A stretch of 64,000 nucleotides of DNA from Aureobasidium sp. EXF-3400 (Eukaryota > Ascomycota > Dothideomycetes > Dothideales > Saccotheciaceae): NCBI GenBank assembly GCA_024195585.1, contig SWBL01000004.1, positions 248,001-312,000 of the forward strand, read 5' to 3'. Below the pieces are notes generated by a model, which worked only from the letters and a program-made list of their open reading frames with translations, was not told where the DNA came from and made no database searches. The translations under genes were made by a program, and so were the position numbers. This document shows, piece after piece, positions 22,401-33,800 of the stretch; the stretch's first letter is position 1, and each line of letters begins with the position of its first letter.

Positions 22401-22773
22401 TCATTGGTTCGAGAGACTATCATCTGCCGCCGACTTGCTAGCATGGTATCTTCCCATTTGCTCTCTCGCTATCATCATCAACTTCCTCAGATCTGCCGTG
22501 TTGGGACAAAACATTCCAGTTTTGATTGTGCTCAGCGCTATTGTTGCGTTGCCTTGGGTTTACGGCATCGCATCTGCAATGTGGTTGGCTCGTTCTTGGG
22601 AAGGACGATTACGCCATCTTCTCGGGTTTTGCATTTTGGTCTTGACAGGTCCTATCGTTGCGATCGTTGTTGTCGTTTCTACAGTTTTCAACTTGCATCT
22701 TCTTCGTCCCGAACAGCCTAAACGCAGGCGTTCTTCTGCTATTGCTGCACAGATTCAACCCTCTGCTGTTTAA
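19420..22773 (+). CDS. Chitin-synthase-like membrane protein lacking catalytic residues
   Basis: A single 1117-residue frame. Residues 1 to about 585 are disordered and Ser/Thr-rich, with a repeated ARTMS-type motif around 405-455. From about 590 the order of parts is that of a fungal chitin synthase: two helices (NIAATSLVMINTVCIVLSFG, APLVLLAPLVRSTMVVDLIVS), a GT-A-like core, then several C-terminal helices (about 980-1095). Matching positions are degenerate. The segment equivalent to CDGxxKG reads SCNDNVWN, the DAD segment reads VNVNSE, EDR reads EDDML, and the QRRRW site reads IQRQRIAF. The fold may persist but catalysis should not. It could be a regulatory or scaffold pseudoenzyme for a polysaccharide synthase. 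Homology is inferred from motif order; a profile search should confirm. Confidence 0.6.
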   Translation: MASAASAVTTQTPCIVFDSRKAGLISIVEEELPTEVSPSESPLPLAPTWRKVDYFSDSKTEDVKGHGVKSVSGPGCPLVPTSGCSSPEASPSLASPNITIAGWGMVPPRHASPLGLHSPYSPAKLWTQPPQTLTQLSSVIPDISDDEASRHGSIAELEIYLRKASIVQSQTEKCNESKADIEILINEESDVLGPLHSPLTPLTPSVRTSTSPRASSECLGRTSSEDQSANDATRPKLSHLNPSSVFKHSFSFGQGSKTRKESGASPDPMSLESGIQRPSSARVSFGSSILQEPAQDVMLVNPITGERRMSAIRTASVEEQLARPSLLRRSSSATTMYTLVRRDSLLASGLRTPSTASRPSLSARNSSVRSSRDFRPTPPAHSPRTRACSSVNDRPNRPSLASTRHMSSASQARTMSTTRTMSHSSYARTMSSARTLSASTWSRTMSTFTRTSSTTSISAFDVDIESVRDDNQHNHDSFDGAQTQRTPSLLVPLFGHFQWNNTDSAVVLPSQELEPAYQEALAGVAEDPDFVEVEIEPKAGSISRRASLFANIFTNKDVDVDPDLKFEPSASEVEIKQGIAEAQKERSRRKMVYSRNIAATSLVMINTVCIVLSFGLFSVWYATAPLVLLAPLVRSTMVVDLIVSHAYKKLRLLLDPPEEELEVPTMDYAIAVSFSNESFEDIQSTLDSLVDQKDVDMHKNLMLISCNDNVWNSESAKSTTRIILENILTNIVDEAKFQMPRDGPDAGFDNMWCRRGIYKGLPYILMIKEGMTNKVEFVDLIRNLLHSYNLRKESYHNSVPSAFFAWYEEWAELHDFASFDFLVNVNSETLLDEHCISQLYQQALKNPACAGVSSRVEIDSRSSRWGVENLFTNSQLLYDQIRQSHQTQIMHKASVSPSACQMLRICEETCGPQVLEEIKKRRPSPMSNMVKQICSSTEEDDMLYESPEVVTLQAVHAVTYARSSTTLSDFSIQRQRIAFFTCATNLAILCNNQIHWFERLSSAADLLAWYLPICSLAIIINFLRSAVLGQNIPVLIVLSAIVALPWVYGIASAMWLARSWEGRLRHLLGFCILVLTGPIVAIVVVVSTVFNLHLLRPEQPKRRRSSAIAAQIQPSAV

Positions 22774-23295
22774 ATGTCTTTTTCCAAAAAATGTTTTTTC
22801 CTGTTTCATGGATTTTTGTTTCTTTAGATACCCCCTTTTGTTTTAGCTTGTGAATAGAACACGTTTGCTTGGTTTCGTTCTTCTTTGACTGCCAGAACCG
22901 AAATCGCCTTTTGGACTTGTTCGAGTGTGACAATTACTAACATGTGTGAATTGCACTTTTGTTACAATGTCTGCCAGTGTTGAACAATAACGAAATTCTC
23001 ATCTTTTCCCGCCAAATCAATCCATAATGATCTGTTCCTTATTTGTCTCTCAAGGCTCTTTTTAGCATACTCGGACTATATATATAATTATACAAGCAAG
23101 CTGATGATCAATCAGGTCGCAATAAAAAGATAAGGAGAAAAAAAAGGAAAGAAAAAAAAAATGCCAAGCCAGGCTTCGACAGCCGCAACACCCGCCCACT
23201 GAAGCCTGGAGAAAAGAAAAATTCTCAGCCACCACAACTAAGAATATTGATCGCGGCGTCAGAAGGATGTCTGCTATAAGCAAAAGAAGATGTGA
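22774..23295. other. Intergenic with A-rich tract
   Basis: 3' flank of the chitin-synthase-like gene. T-rich just after the stop, then a purine/A-rich stretch around 23120-23162. No gene supported. Confidence 0.5.
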
Positions 23296-23400
23296 TGGTC
23301 AGTACGGGGGTCGAACCCGCGACCTTGGCGTGCCAGATATTCGAGAGTGAAGAATCGCTCAATATTAGCACCACGCTCTAACCAACTGAGCTAACCGACC
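23296..23400 (-). tRNA. tRNA-Ile(AAT) with canonical anticodon-loop intron
   Basis: Minus strand: acceptor stem GGTCGGT/ACTGACC, D arm TAGCTCAGTTGGTTAGAGC, anticodon AAT at 23366-23364, T arm CGCGGGTTCGACCCCCG. A 31-nt intron (about 23332-23362) starts one base after the anticodon, the usual position for nuclear tRNA introns removed by the tRNA endonuclease. Box A and box B are standard and a TTTT terminator lies just downstream (23282-23285 on the complement). Mature length is 74 nt. It contrasts with the neighbouring initiator tRNA, whose insert is elsewhere. Confidence 0.93.
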
Positions 23401-24279
23401 TGTTCATGTCAATTTGGTTCCGTTAGTTGAATAAGAATAATCAGTCGCACGCTCGTCAAGAGCCGCAAACGATGCGGAAGGGCCGGCCGGAGGAGAACAG
23501 TACAACTCTGAACACTTCGACTGACTGGTGTTCGTCAAGCGATGTTGTTTGTTGTACCCGCAGGGTAACATTGTCCAGATGCTGCGATAGAATAAAGTTC
23601 CTCTGGATCGTGTTTTTTCCCTGGTCCTCTCATGTATTTGATTGTCATAAGACACGGTGAGGCCTCAACATCGAGGAACCAAGTTCTGGCTAGTTCCAGT
23701 TATCCACGACATGTTCAGTCGGGTACATATAGCTGTTGGTGTGTTGCTGATGTCTTGATGGGTTTTCAGATAGTCTTGAAACGAAGCCTGCCGAAAAGAA
23801 ATCCTCATGGAGCAAACCCAGGCGCCAAATCACGGAATATTGATCAGCCTCTCTCCGGCATCAATGAGACCTGTCGCGTGTACCTTGGGACATCATGAAC
23901 AAAGAATGTGTTCAATCACCCGAACAATCATAACGATCCTGAGACAAGCAAGGTTGCTTTGTGTAAGCTCAGTGTCCTTCAGAAATCGCAAATCAATCAG
24001 TGGTTTGGAACGCAGATATAAAGAGGGTATATAAAGCTGATAAACATCTGTATGGAGAATCAGAACAAAACCACGCTCGGAAGCTTACAAATTACCTCGG
24101 ATCTCATATACACCGTGAGAAAGTATCTCATTGCACTCTTTCTCATCTTTCTATTCGAGATCCGCATGATTACTGCGGCATGAACGTCTTTGCATGAGAA
24201 CATCGCATGTCCCAAGGTGACTTTCTCGACTCAGGATACCTCGACCCACTTGGACGACATCCACCATCTGTAATGTCAG
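23401..24279. other. Gene-poor interval upstream of decayed locus
   Basis: Upstream of the tRNA-Ile gene. Several short plus-strand frames without conserved character; nothing supported. Confidence 0.45.
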
Positions 24280-25191
24280 TTGAACATCTCCCGGGAACAC
24301 AAAAGATTTACAAATCTTCGAGAAGAAGTGCACTCCATCTCAGACAGCTTCAACAAGGTCTTACATACCTTGAATGAGAAGACGTTGAACACCTGTACCC
24401 AAGTGCACAAGGACTTGACCGAACCTGAATCGCGCAGCTATCGCGCTCAGCTCAGCGATTGGGCCCCAATCATTTTCAACTCACCTATCGAGCGCTTTGT
24501 GTCATGCGGAAAGATCTTTCTATGGCTTGGAACCACTGAAGCAAAAAGCACTGAAATTGGCACACACGAGTGAGCATGACATCTCAGGTTGTTTGCTGAC
24601 GCTCAAGGCCTATTGTGAAGGCAAGTTAGCACCATGTATGGACGGTGATGCTTCCAGTTTCCCCGTACGTTCTTCCTTGGAGCTCAGAGCTTGTAGCAAG
24701 ATCGACGCGCTGGAAGATGTCACACAGGCAGCAAAAGAGTGGACGGCGTTAGTTCGCGACATCAACCAGATCAGAAAGCTCTTCAGCTCGACATGGGGGT
24801 TGGTGAGAGATGCCCAGGAAGAGGAGCAGAAGTCGACAGAAGAATGGGTTGCCAATGTGGTTGCGAAATGGATCAGTATGCTGGAGGCCCTGATCTTGCG
24901 TGCAGAAGAGAGAAGCGGCGGTACAACAGTGGTAGGAACTCCGACCATCAGGCCGCCAACTCTGCCATTGCCATTGTTTTACGTGCCTATGCGTTTGAGT
25001 CGTCGACAAATCTTCGATTGAAGACCACGCAAGAGGGCGCTTTGAGTCTTTGCACGATGCAGAATCCAGAGAAGATCGGAGGAGAGATCGAAGTTGCGTG
25101 TTATCGGGAAAAGGAGCGACGGCAGACATACAGAGACAGAACAAAGGCCGCAGACGAGGAAACTTCGACGCTTGTGTTGAACATCCACTAG
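24280..25191 (+). pseudogene. Decayed or multi-exon coiled-coil protein gene, frames shifted
   Basis: Protein-like text runs through this stretch but changes frame. One frame from 24280 reads NISREHKRFTNLREEVHSI; a second, open 24419-25021, carries a helical Glu/Lys-rich stretch (DALEDVTQAAKEWTALVRDI, WVANVVAKWISMLEALILRA). The first frame returns near 24950 with NSAIAIVLRAYAFES and ends in a Lys/Glu-rich tail at a TAG (25189-25191). The last shift would need removal of about 20 nt (24931-24950, GTAGGA...CATCAG), too short for a spliceosomal intron, so small indels in a dying gene are the simpler reading. The first shift could be a 43-nt intron (GTACCC...GCGCAG). Family not recognised. Confidence 0.35.
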
Positions 25192-25392
25192 ACTGCCGCA
25201 ACTTCCTAAAACAAGATGTACCATCGACAACATCGCACTTTCCGGTTCAGACAAAAATAGAGGAAGTCGTCATCGATCATCACATCGATTCCGCAGTCAC
25301 TATGAAATATGAACACACTTGAGAGACTGAAGAAAATGGAGAACACTTGCAATACCAAAACAGCTACATCAATTCATGTGTCTTGTGGTAAA

Positions 25393-27113
25393 TTATTTAC
25401 GAGATGTGGCATTCCACTTGCTGTAACCGATGATCTGGCGCGCATGACCATAAATTCCTGTTGTATGAGTCAGGCAAAGTTGTGTCATTTGTTATAAGAA
25501 AAACGTACCCATAGTCGCCATTAAGATCAGATAAGGCGTATAGATGATTGAAAACATGATCATCATCCAGAAAGTCGTGAACTCTGATCGAGCCATTTGT
25601 GTGATTGCAAGTGTGAAGATAAGACAGATGATGCTGGTGGCTATGATTAGCACTGTGATCAGAGTCAAATTGGACACAGACTTACGTCGCGAAGAAGAAC
25701 CACTCAGCCATTGGGTAGCGGAAGAAGATCAACTTGACAAGTTCCGCCGGGTTCTTCGGCCAGCCGGTAATAATGAATGACAAGAGCAAGCAAGTATGCT
25801 GGGTGACCAGATAGTAACTGATCTCCCGAACGAAGAGAAGGGAGAGAACTCCGAAACGCTCACTGACGGTACGCTTACGGTCTGGTGGATTGTTCCACAC
25901 GAGAGGCATGTGTCTGATACTGGCTTGGGTCCAGCCTTGAGCCCATCTCATGCGCTGTTTCCAGAACGCAGCAAAGTTCGTGGGAGCCATCTCATAGGAA
26001 AGGACATTCATGTCGTGCACGGCCTTCTTGCCCTCACCGTACGCACGCAGCGCAGAGTCAATGTCTTCGCACAACATATGTCCGTGCATCTGATGTCCCT
26101 TGAGTAGATCAGCTTTCCAGTAGCCATTGCTGCCGCAGAAGAGACCTAGCGAAGGTACAGTCAGCACGTATGTTCTCTTTTCGATGCAAGCAATCCTGTT
26201 TATGTACCAAAGTTGAACAAGCGACTGCGTCCAGGGTGGGACACTGCATAGATCTTATCGAACTCAATCGCGATCATCTTGGTAAAGAATGTTTCGCTCG
26301 TGTTATAGACCACACAACGGCCTTGGACGATATCCACAGAAGAGTCTTTCATGAACCGCTCAGCGGCCCAACGAGGGTTATAAGGATGTGGGAAGTGGTC
26401 ACAATCGAAGATCGCAATGATGTCGGCACCTGTGTTGAACTTGAAGAAGTAGTTGAGGTTATCGGCCTTGGATTTGGAGCCGGGGACGTTGGTAACAGTG
26501 AGTTGTGGGTATTGCTTCTCCATTTCAGCCAACTCGGACTGGAGCGGTTCAATTGGCTTTGGTGTATTGTACACTACATGTAGTCAGTCAGCTTATGTCC
26601 CAGAGGCTCGAGTCTAGAGTTCCTACCAAGGTTGACTCTCAGCTTGCTGCGAGGATAGACCAGCTCATCCAAAGCATAGCATACTTGGTCTTTGACGATA
26701 TCCTGTTCATTTGGGAGGTATGCTACGATCACAAGATCGATAACCGGAAGCTCATCATCGGGAGTTGGAAATTGGTTGTTGTTCTGATCGACCTCATCGG
26801 CGGCCTTTCTGGATTCACGAAGAGGGGATATGCCGAGGAAAGCTTCGATAACCGTACACATGGCGATATAGAAGTTGACGGCCATGTAAAAGAAGTAGAA
26901 TACCTTGATAGTTCCTTCAGTTGCTGATGTGTATACTGCAGTCGACGCGATGTAGTAGGTGGAGACCAACACGAAAGGAGTCCAGTCGAACAACCATGCT
27001 GATGCCTGAGCGACGAGATCTTGGATTCCCAAGTTCAAGCGCCGGATTGATGATGAAGTAGTCAATTGAGGATTTGGCATCTCAACAGACTCAGCACCCA
27101 TGGTCTTGGACAT
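25393..27113 (-). CDS. gt2: Processive family-2 glycosyltransferase (fungal cellulose/hyaluronan-synthase-like)
   Basis: Five exons, 27113-26627, 26573-26208, 26145-25686, 25633-25509 and 25457-25393, give 500 residues with consistent phases and GT-AG introns. Two N-terminal helices (about 45-95) precede the catalytic core VIDLVIVAYLPNEQDIV. The nucleotide-sugar and metal aspartates lie in FDCDH (about 219/221), the acceptor acid is in CEDIDSALRAY (about 312), and the processive motif is QRMRW (348-352). C-terminal helices follow and the protein ends GYSKWNATSRK. It closely resembles the ascomycete GT2 family that includes the Zymoseptoria/Fusarium protein needed for hyphal growth on surfaces, thought to make an extracellular glycan. 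It is divergent from, and shares an 826-nt upstream region with, an acyltransferase-like gene. Confidence 0.88.
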
Positions 27114-27939
27114 GCTGAAGGCAGATCAATGAACAGAGGTAGATAGGGAGTTGCTAGATGAATGGAAGAACGAACGACTGGAAGACTGAGATTTGGGGGC
27201 GTAGAACAAGATGACCAAAGAAGGCGAAATATGCTGAAGTCTCAATCCACGAGCGGAATATAGCTATCTTCGGATGACTTGCCTCCGATCATAGCGTCTT
27301 CCTACTCTAGCACCTCCAGAAAAGACTATCTGAGGACAGCGCCGGACATTCGTTTCCAATGCATGTTGTCGAGTACGCCCGTACGAGCCGCTCTGTGAAT
27401 TCCCGAAGCTGTATGGACTGCATTGTAGATCTCCACAGACAAGCATGAGTGTTTGTTGGGAAGCCACGAGCGACTCGCATACCATGTTTCGACATGTTAG
27501 GGCTGCATGTGGATGGAAGGAGTTAATTGTCGTCCGTGTCGGCAATGGAGACCCCGGCTGGCCGCAGCCGTGGCCGCCAAGATAAAGTGCGACTAGGAGA
27601 TTTTAGAGCAACCTAGCCCAATCAGTGCGCCACGATATTTCCTCTCCTGCAAACTATGTTGCTCATCCCCAGAATGCACAGAACCACCCTTGCCGTCTGA
27701 AGATCCCAGATGGCTGCCAATGTCCGAAAGACTAGGGGATTAACGCACCACAACGGTGGACTAGCCATGGTGGGTCGCGACTCGCTAGGCACGCTGCAGA
27801 CCCGTCGTCTAGTGTCCAGGGTATCTGCAGCTATGCGTAGCCCAAGGCAGATAGGTAGATGATAGCAGAATAGATATCCTTGGATAGTCTCGAACCTGAC
27901 AACTTTCAAACGCCTGACTTACCTATACTTCAAAACACC
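27114..27939. promoter_or_regulatory. Divergent promoter region of GT2 and acyltransferase-like gene
   Basis: 826 nt between the two divergent start codons; no coding exon seen. The shared position would permit coordinated expression. No specific operator recognised. Confidence 0.45.
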
Positions 27940-29305
27940 ATGGCACAAACCAAATTTCTCATATCCTTGAAGGAGATGTTCTCTTCTGAGGCTCCAGCAA
28001 CTACACTACAGCAAGACTATCTCTATGGTCTTCGTGGTGTACTCGCTGTGGAGAGCTTCCTTTGGCTCTTCCTCAAGACCTTTGTCCCAGCAGTGGTCAC
28101 AAATGAAGTGCCAGGTCCTGCATACCAAGTCGTCCTTCGCAAGATATTCTCTGTGCTCTTCTGGAATGAGAGCCTGATTTCTTCATTCTTCATTATACTC
28201 TCAGCACGCACTATCTGTATCACTTTTCTGCAAGAGCCAACTGCCAAATCATTCGCTCGCTCATTGATTACCCGCCCTCTACGCATTGGCGTTCCGCTCG
28301 CCTTTGCTTTGGCCTTTTCGATCTCGATCTTCTCCTCTATCAGCACAGTATATATCGATGTAGCTGCACAAGCTCTGAAGAACCCCAATCTCACAGCGCC
28401 AACTATGCCTTCCACCGCTCTGGCATCATTCAACACGATCTGGGACGTGCTCTGGATTGTCCGCGATTTCGGAAAACAGATGGCTAACCAAGCCTTCCCT
28501 GGTGCGACAATGTGGGCACCATCATTGATATACTCGCAGAGTTACACAGTCTTCATCGCTATGGTCATTCTTCCATTCACCCGAGCTTCCTGGCACATTC
28601 AAGCAATCACGATTTTCAGCATCGGGTCTTTCTGGTTCAACTCCTGGGGATGGTATTCGGCAGCTGGTCTTTTCGTCGCCGATGTTTCTCAGAACCATGA
28701 TCTACGTACTCGTCTGATTCGAGGTATCAAGATCAGTGAGGGCATCACATTCCCTTATTGGATACTGGCTATGTCATCTGTCGTCTTAGGCCTCACCCTG
28801 AAATATGTATGGGTAGCTGCACTCCCCAAGCATCTTCGAGCCGAGCTGGTTCTGCACCCTAGCATTCATCTCACTCAAGGCTTGAGCATTCACACCTTTA
28901 ACGAGGACCAAGCGTACGCTCGATTGGACAACTATTTGATTGTGGTCGGTATTCTGTTCCTCCTTGAACTGTCAAGCCGAATGAGATCAGTCCTCTCATC
29001 CAGACTACTTGTTCAACTCGGCAAGAGATCACTGAGTAAGTCTTCGAGATGATCCCTGAGATCTTCCAACATACTGACAGGTCCTAGGTATCTATGTGGC
29101 CCAGTCTTTGATGCTCTACGTTGTCAGCCTGAGGGTCTTCGTTGCCCTCCACGTTATGAAGCACATGACTGTGGCCTCTGCAAATACTGTAGCTTTCGTT
29201 TCTTATCTCGGTTTGACTGCCGCATTTGCCGAAGCTTTCTACTGGACTATTGAGAGATCATCAACCTGGTGTGCTAGACAGTTCTTCGACTGGAGCAGAA
29301 CTTGA
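27940..29305 (+). CDS. Multi-pass membrane acyltransferase-3-like protein
   Basis: Exons 27940-29035 and 29088-29305 (intron GTAAGT...CATACTGACAGGTCCTAG) give 437 residues. The first ATG is at 27940; a longer reading upstream has only non-ATG starts. The layout is that of acyltransferase-3 membrane proteins: YLYGLRGVLAVESFLWLFL as helix 1, FIILSARTICITFL, a basic TRPLRIGVPLAFALAF segment, then about eight more helices. Known family members O-acylate sugars or lipids in the membrane. The catalytic His usually found in helix 1 is not present (ESFLWLFLKTF), so activity is uncertain. Its position head-to-head with the GT2 gene and next to the GH16-AT3 fusion suggests a role in decorating the same glycan (inference). 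Confidence 0.7.
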
Positions 29306-30885
29306 TATATTCAGGCTTGTGGGTAGAATTATGGTGTCGAAGTTAGATAGACTTTCTATTTAACATTTGAACCAAACCTTGCGATTACGATCGAGCACCC
29401 GAGTTCCAAGTCCAGAAGATTGTGCTTTGTCACAGATCTTGTTGACTCAAGCAAGTGTGGTAAATGTGGCGCTTGAATTGACATATCTCCGCACCGTCAT
29501 TCTTGTGCCAAATATCGCTATCCTGCTGGTTTACTGTCGCCGGCTGTGTCCACATTCCAGATCTGCCATGTCTCGGACATTTTCTGCCACTCGAAATGAC
29601 GACGGCTGCTTAGGGCCACGATTGTTTCCCTGCACGTGTGCAAACAGATTGTTTGGTGAAGGAGTGTTCTCCGAGCAGGGTCGTCAACACGGAAAGTCCA
29701 AGGCTTCGGAAGTCGGGGCCTTCACTGCCGAGGCTCAATTCCTCCTCAACCTCACAAGTCTGTGCTTCCAGCCTCTTGAGCCATACTTCTGTATCCGCGC
29801 CTAAAAGTTCAACATATCGGACGGACCAATATAATGTCAAGAACTAGTATGGAAATCCTATACAAATACAAATATGGGCGTCAAGATAATCGATTTCTCG
29901 AAGATCTGCTTCGCGTCATTGGGCCCACGCAGTCCAGATAAGGAAGGGTGCATGAGTCAGTCGAACGAACCTGCGTGAGGAATAACGCGATAAGAAAACA
30001 TCTTTTGGCAGTTCGCCGGTCTGGGGAGCCGACACACTCGTACCTGCATTCGACTGTGGGTCTCTTGGTTTTCTGTGAGATCCCCAGGGGATCATCAATC
30101 CCATAATGGATGTTTCTAGCCTTCGTCGCCAAAGTGTACCACTCCATCTAGCGACGCGACCCACCTTATCAATCACCCGACAGCGGCAACACCTTGACAG
30201 CACTCCCTTGGATTCCAGAGTCTTTTCGCAAAATGTGGTCGATCATGACAATGTTATCGTCCAACCAGAAGACAGGGCATGGGACACATGTGAACATGGA
30301 CGGGATATCCCTGCAGAGTTGCATGGCACATCTGCCACCACACGTCTTTGCAGAAGCGTACCTGCCTGACACATGCATACTCACTTGTGTAATCACGCAG
30401 CATACATCCACATTGCAGACGGTTCGGACATTTTTCAAGCGCCTCGAGGCATGCCATTTCTTGAGGCGTATGTCTTCTCGACCAGGACCATACGGCACTA
30501 CAGATGGTGTGCAGCCCTTATTGGATCCACACCCTGAGCCATAGTAAAGTTTCGGAGAACTATGCGGCTTCACCTTGCGAATATGCAATAGGCTTCAGAG
30601 CTTGGTCAAACGCTAGACTGAATACAACGCCACAGAGCCAGATCTTCGCTCTACGGGAAAGGACGACAAGGTCTACGAACCGACACTGTCTTCTCATCAC
30701 CCAACGGAAGTAGAAGAGATGCATGGCGTTCAATAGCATCAACATCCTGGGTGGGCAACCATATATCCCTCATCAGTCGTCTGATATGGGACAAGATTGA
30801 ACCAGGCACGAACATCTTTCACCAGTGATCCTCTCCGCGGTATCCTGTACATTTTTTCATCTGATCTCTCTCTTTGAATGACATT
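29306..30885. other. 1.6-kb gap between two acyltransferase-like genes
   Basis: Minus-strand frames around 30170-30590 are Cys-rich but have no signal peptide or clear start, so no gene is called. The right end is the promoter of the fusion gene. No tRNA or repeat seen. Confidence 0.4.
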
Positions 30886-33800
30886 ATGCGGTCGTTCCTG
30901 TACTTTCTTATTGGAGCAGGGAGCTTGATCGAAGCTACTGCTTCCAGTTCCTGCGCCTGTGGCTTTTACGATCGTTCCACTGAACAAGTCTTCACTGACT
31001 CAATCATCGTCTATTTCAATGAGACACAAACAATTCCGGAAGATGTTTTTCAAACACAGTCCTTCACACACAAGGCCGAGAAAGGATGGAACAGTTTGTA
31101 TCGTCAAGGTGCTGTTGCTGGCAACAGTTTGATATCCACCTCTTCGAACACACAACAAGTCTTGGATCTCTTCGTTGACCCAAGCACGAAGAACCACGTC
31201 GTCAATGGCGGTTCCATCATATCTCAACGACAAGACATCCTCCATGGCACTTTTCGTGCCTCTGTGCAGGGATCAGGGCCTTGGACAGGTGGTTCTGCAC
31301 TGTCGATGATGCTCCAGTTCAACAAGACAAGCTCGATGGAGATTGATATGCTGAACAACGACAACCCAGAGAACGCCCGTATCACCACGCTTGTAAATGG
31401 CGAATATCCCTCACAAGAGTATGGCTTGAATTATACCATTCTGGAACACGGTTCTGAAAGTCTGCCTGCTGTCAATCCATGGGATTTCATCACAATTCGC
31501 ATGGACTGGACCAAGGAACACGTCAACTTTACTCTGGCAGAAAATCTCACTCGATCAGTCTTCTACAAGAAGGAATCTCTTCCAACAGAGCCTATGCCAT
31601 TGAGTTTCAAGCATTGGTCCACCGGTGATTCTGAATGGATGCAAGGACCTCCAAAGAACCGTTCGGTTGCTAGTGTCGCTTGGGTCCGAGCATTCTTCAA
31701 TTCCTCTGTCACTACAACTGCCCAGCAACAGCAGTTTGATGCTCGATGCAATCCTGCTCTAGCATGTAACGTTGACGATGTTACCCTTAGATCGTCGACG
31801 AACTACACGTCTGCTTCGCTTAAAGCATGGAGAGAGCCTCCCAGAAACGAGAAGTGGCGACTGCCTTCGGGTATTGTTGCCGGCTCTTCCTCTTTCTTTG
31901 GTCTCGTTGCTCTGCTCAATGTGCTTTTCCGACGAAAGCCGTGGGAGAAGCTTATCAGCAAGAAACAGAAATCTGAAGAGGCAATGCCAAAACAATCTTC
32001 ATCTATCAGCAGTGATGACAAACTACACATGCAACGGTCAGTCTCTAGCTCCACCCTCGGTAGTGTAGGTGCTTCGAAGCCGAAGTGGGACTACAAATGT
32101 ACTACTGCCGAAGCATCGTCGTCGAACGTGACGACACCTTGGGAGACAAGGACGCTCGCGTCGTTGTCTAGAGCTCCAAGCACAGCCGACTTTATCGACA
32201 TGGCACTGCTTCGCAAGAAAATGTCCGAAGACTGTCCTACACCATTTGGTGTTCCCTTCAACCAAAACAATTTAAGGCAGAGCCCTTCTACTGGTAGCGA
32301 CGGCTGGTCAAGCAATGGCAACACACTTGTCTGTCCGACTCCCGATGTCAATTTCAGCAAACCCATTAAAAGTCCTGAGACGATTCGAGAATCTGTCGAG
32401 ATTCAAGTTCTCGAAAGGAAATCGCTCGAGTCAGATGAAAAGCTGAAGCAAGCTATCGTCACCGCACATGAAGTGCCTACTCAGCCGACTTCCGCCACGA
32501 GTCCTACGCTGCCACCGCGTACGACTGCTCCTCCCAAGCGTATCGACTATCTTGCCGGCCTTGTTGCGATATCGTGTATCGGTGTCACCCTCATCCATTT
32601 CACCCTCACATTCATTCCCTACGCTGGTGGTCTAGGTTATGGAAGGCACTACAAGTCAGAGCTATACTCGCGCTGGTCGGCCACACCCATTCTCTTGAAC
32701 CCTATTTGGATTGGTCCATTCTTCACCACTTCCACCCGCTTCCTAGCTCAGAACTTCCTTCGTACCGGCAACCTCGCCGATGTGGCCAAGAAGATGTTGC
32801 TCAGAGCACCTCGCATGGTAATTCCCGCTGTAGTTGTGGCAGGTCTCGAGTACTTCTTCATCGAACTTGGCCTGACTGCAAAACTGGAGTGGCTTCCTTC
32901 CATCACTTGGTCATCTTGGCCTTATGTCACAAACTATCCCAATTTTGGCTGGTTCATGAACGAAATTCTAGAACTTGGGTACCTGATTCCGAACCAAGCT
33001 CCTGGCATTGTCAACCACTACTGCGTCGGTGTGCTGTGGACTATCCCTGTGCAGCTACAGTTCAGTTATACCACACTACTGGGCGCAGTCATGGTTCGTG
33101 AGATCAAGACTCACTGGAAGAGATTTGCCTTTTACTCCTGGTGCATTTCCGTGAACTGGTACTCTTTGAACTGGGGTAGTTGTTTCTGGGTTGGTCTCCT
33201 CATCGCCGACCTCAACGTCACTTACAACTATGTTGCCTTCCTGCAAGCACGACCTAAATACCTGTACCCGACCTATGTCGCTCTATGGGTTTTGGTCATC
33301 CAAGGACCCCTTTGGACCTTCCTTGAGGACCGTGGCTTCTACACCTTGATGACTCGCGAACGCAACATCCACCCCAACCTTGCTACAGGCGCACCTCAAG
33401 GCCAAGTAGCCTCAGAGTACCCAGCTTACTACGAGCCCCGCCTCAACACCATTCTCTTCGCTGGTGCCGTGCAGATGATGACCGAGCTGAGCACCTGCTT
33501 CCAATGGTTCCTATCGCTCAAGCCTTGGATCGTTCTGTTTCCACACACATTCACCATCTACCTGATCCACGGTTTTGTGTTCTGGTCTTTTGGTGCTTGG
33601 TTGTGCGTTACCCTTGCCTCCATGAACATCTTGCCTTACTGGGCGATCTGCCTGATTTTGTTCGTATGCTGCTATACCATCATTGGTATCGCTGCCGTAT
33701 GTATCACACCATTCTCCGAAGGTGCAGCCATGGCATTGTGCAGAAACTGTTGGAGATGGGCTAGTGAAGAACCAGTACCTCACCGCAAGACACTTCAGCC

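Noticed and set aside
30169..30588. Cys-rich minus-strand frames, a possible small secreted protein
   Set aside because: No signal peptide, start codons poor, Cys spacing fits no family I know, and introns needed to extend it are speculative.
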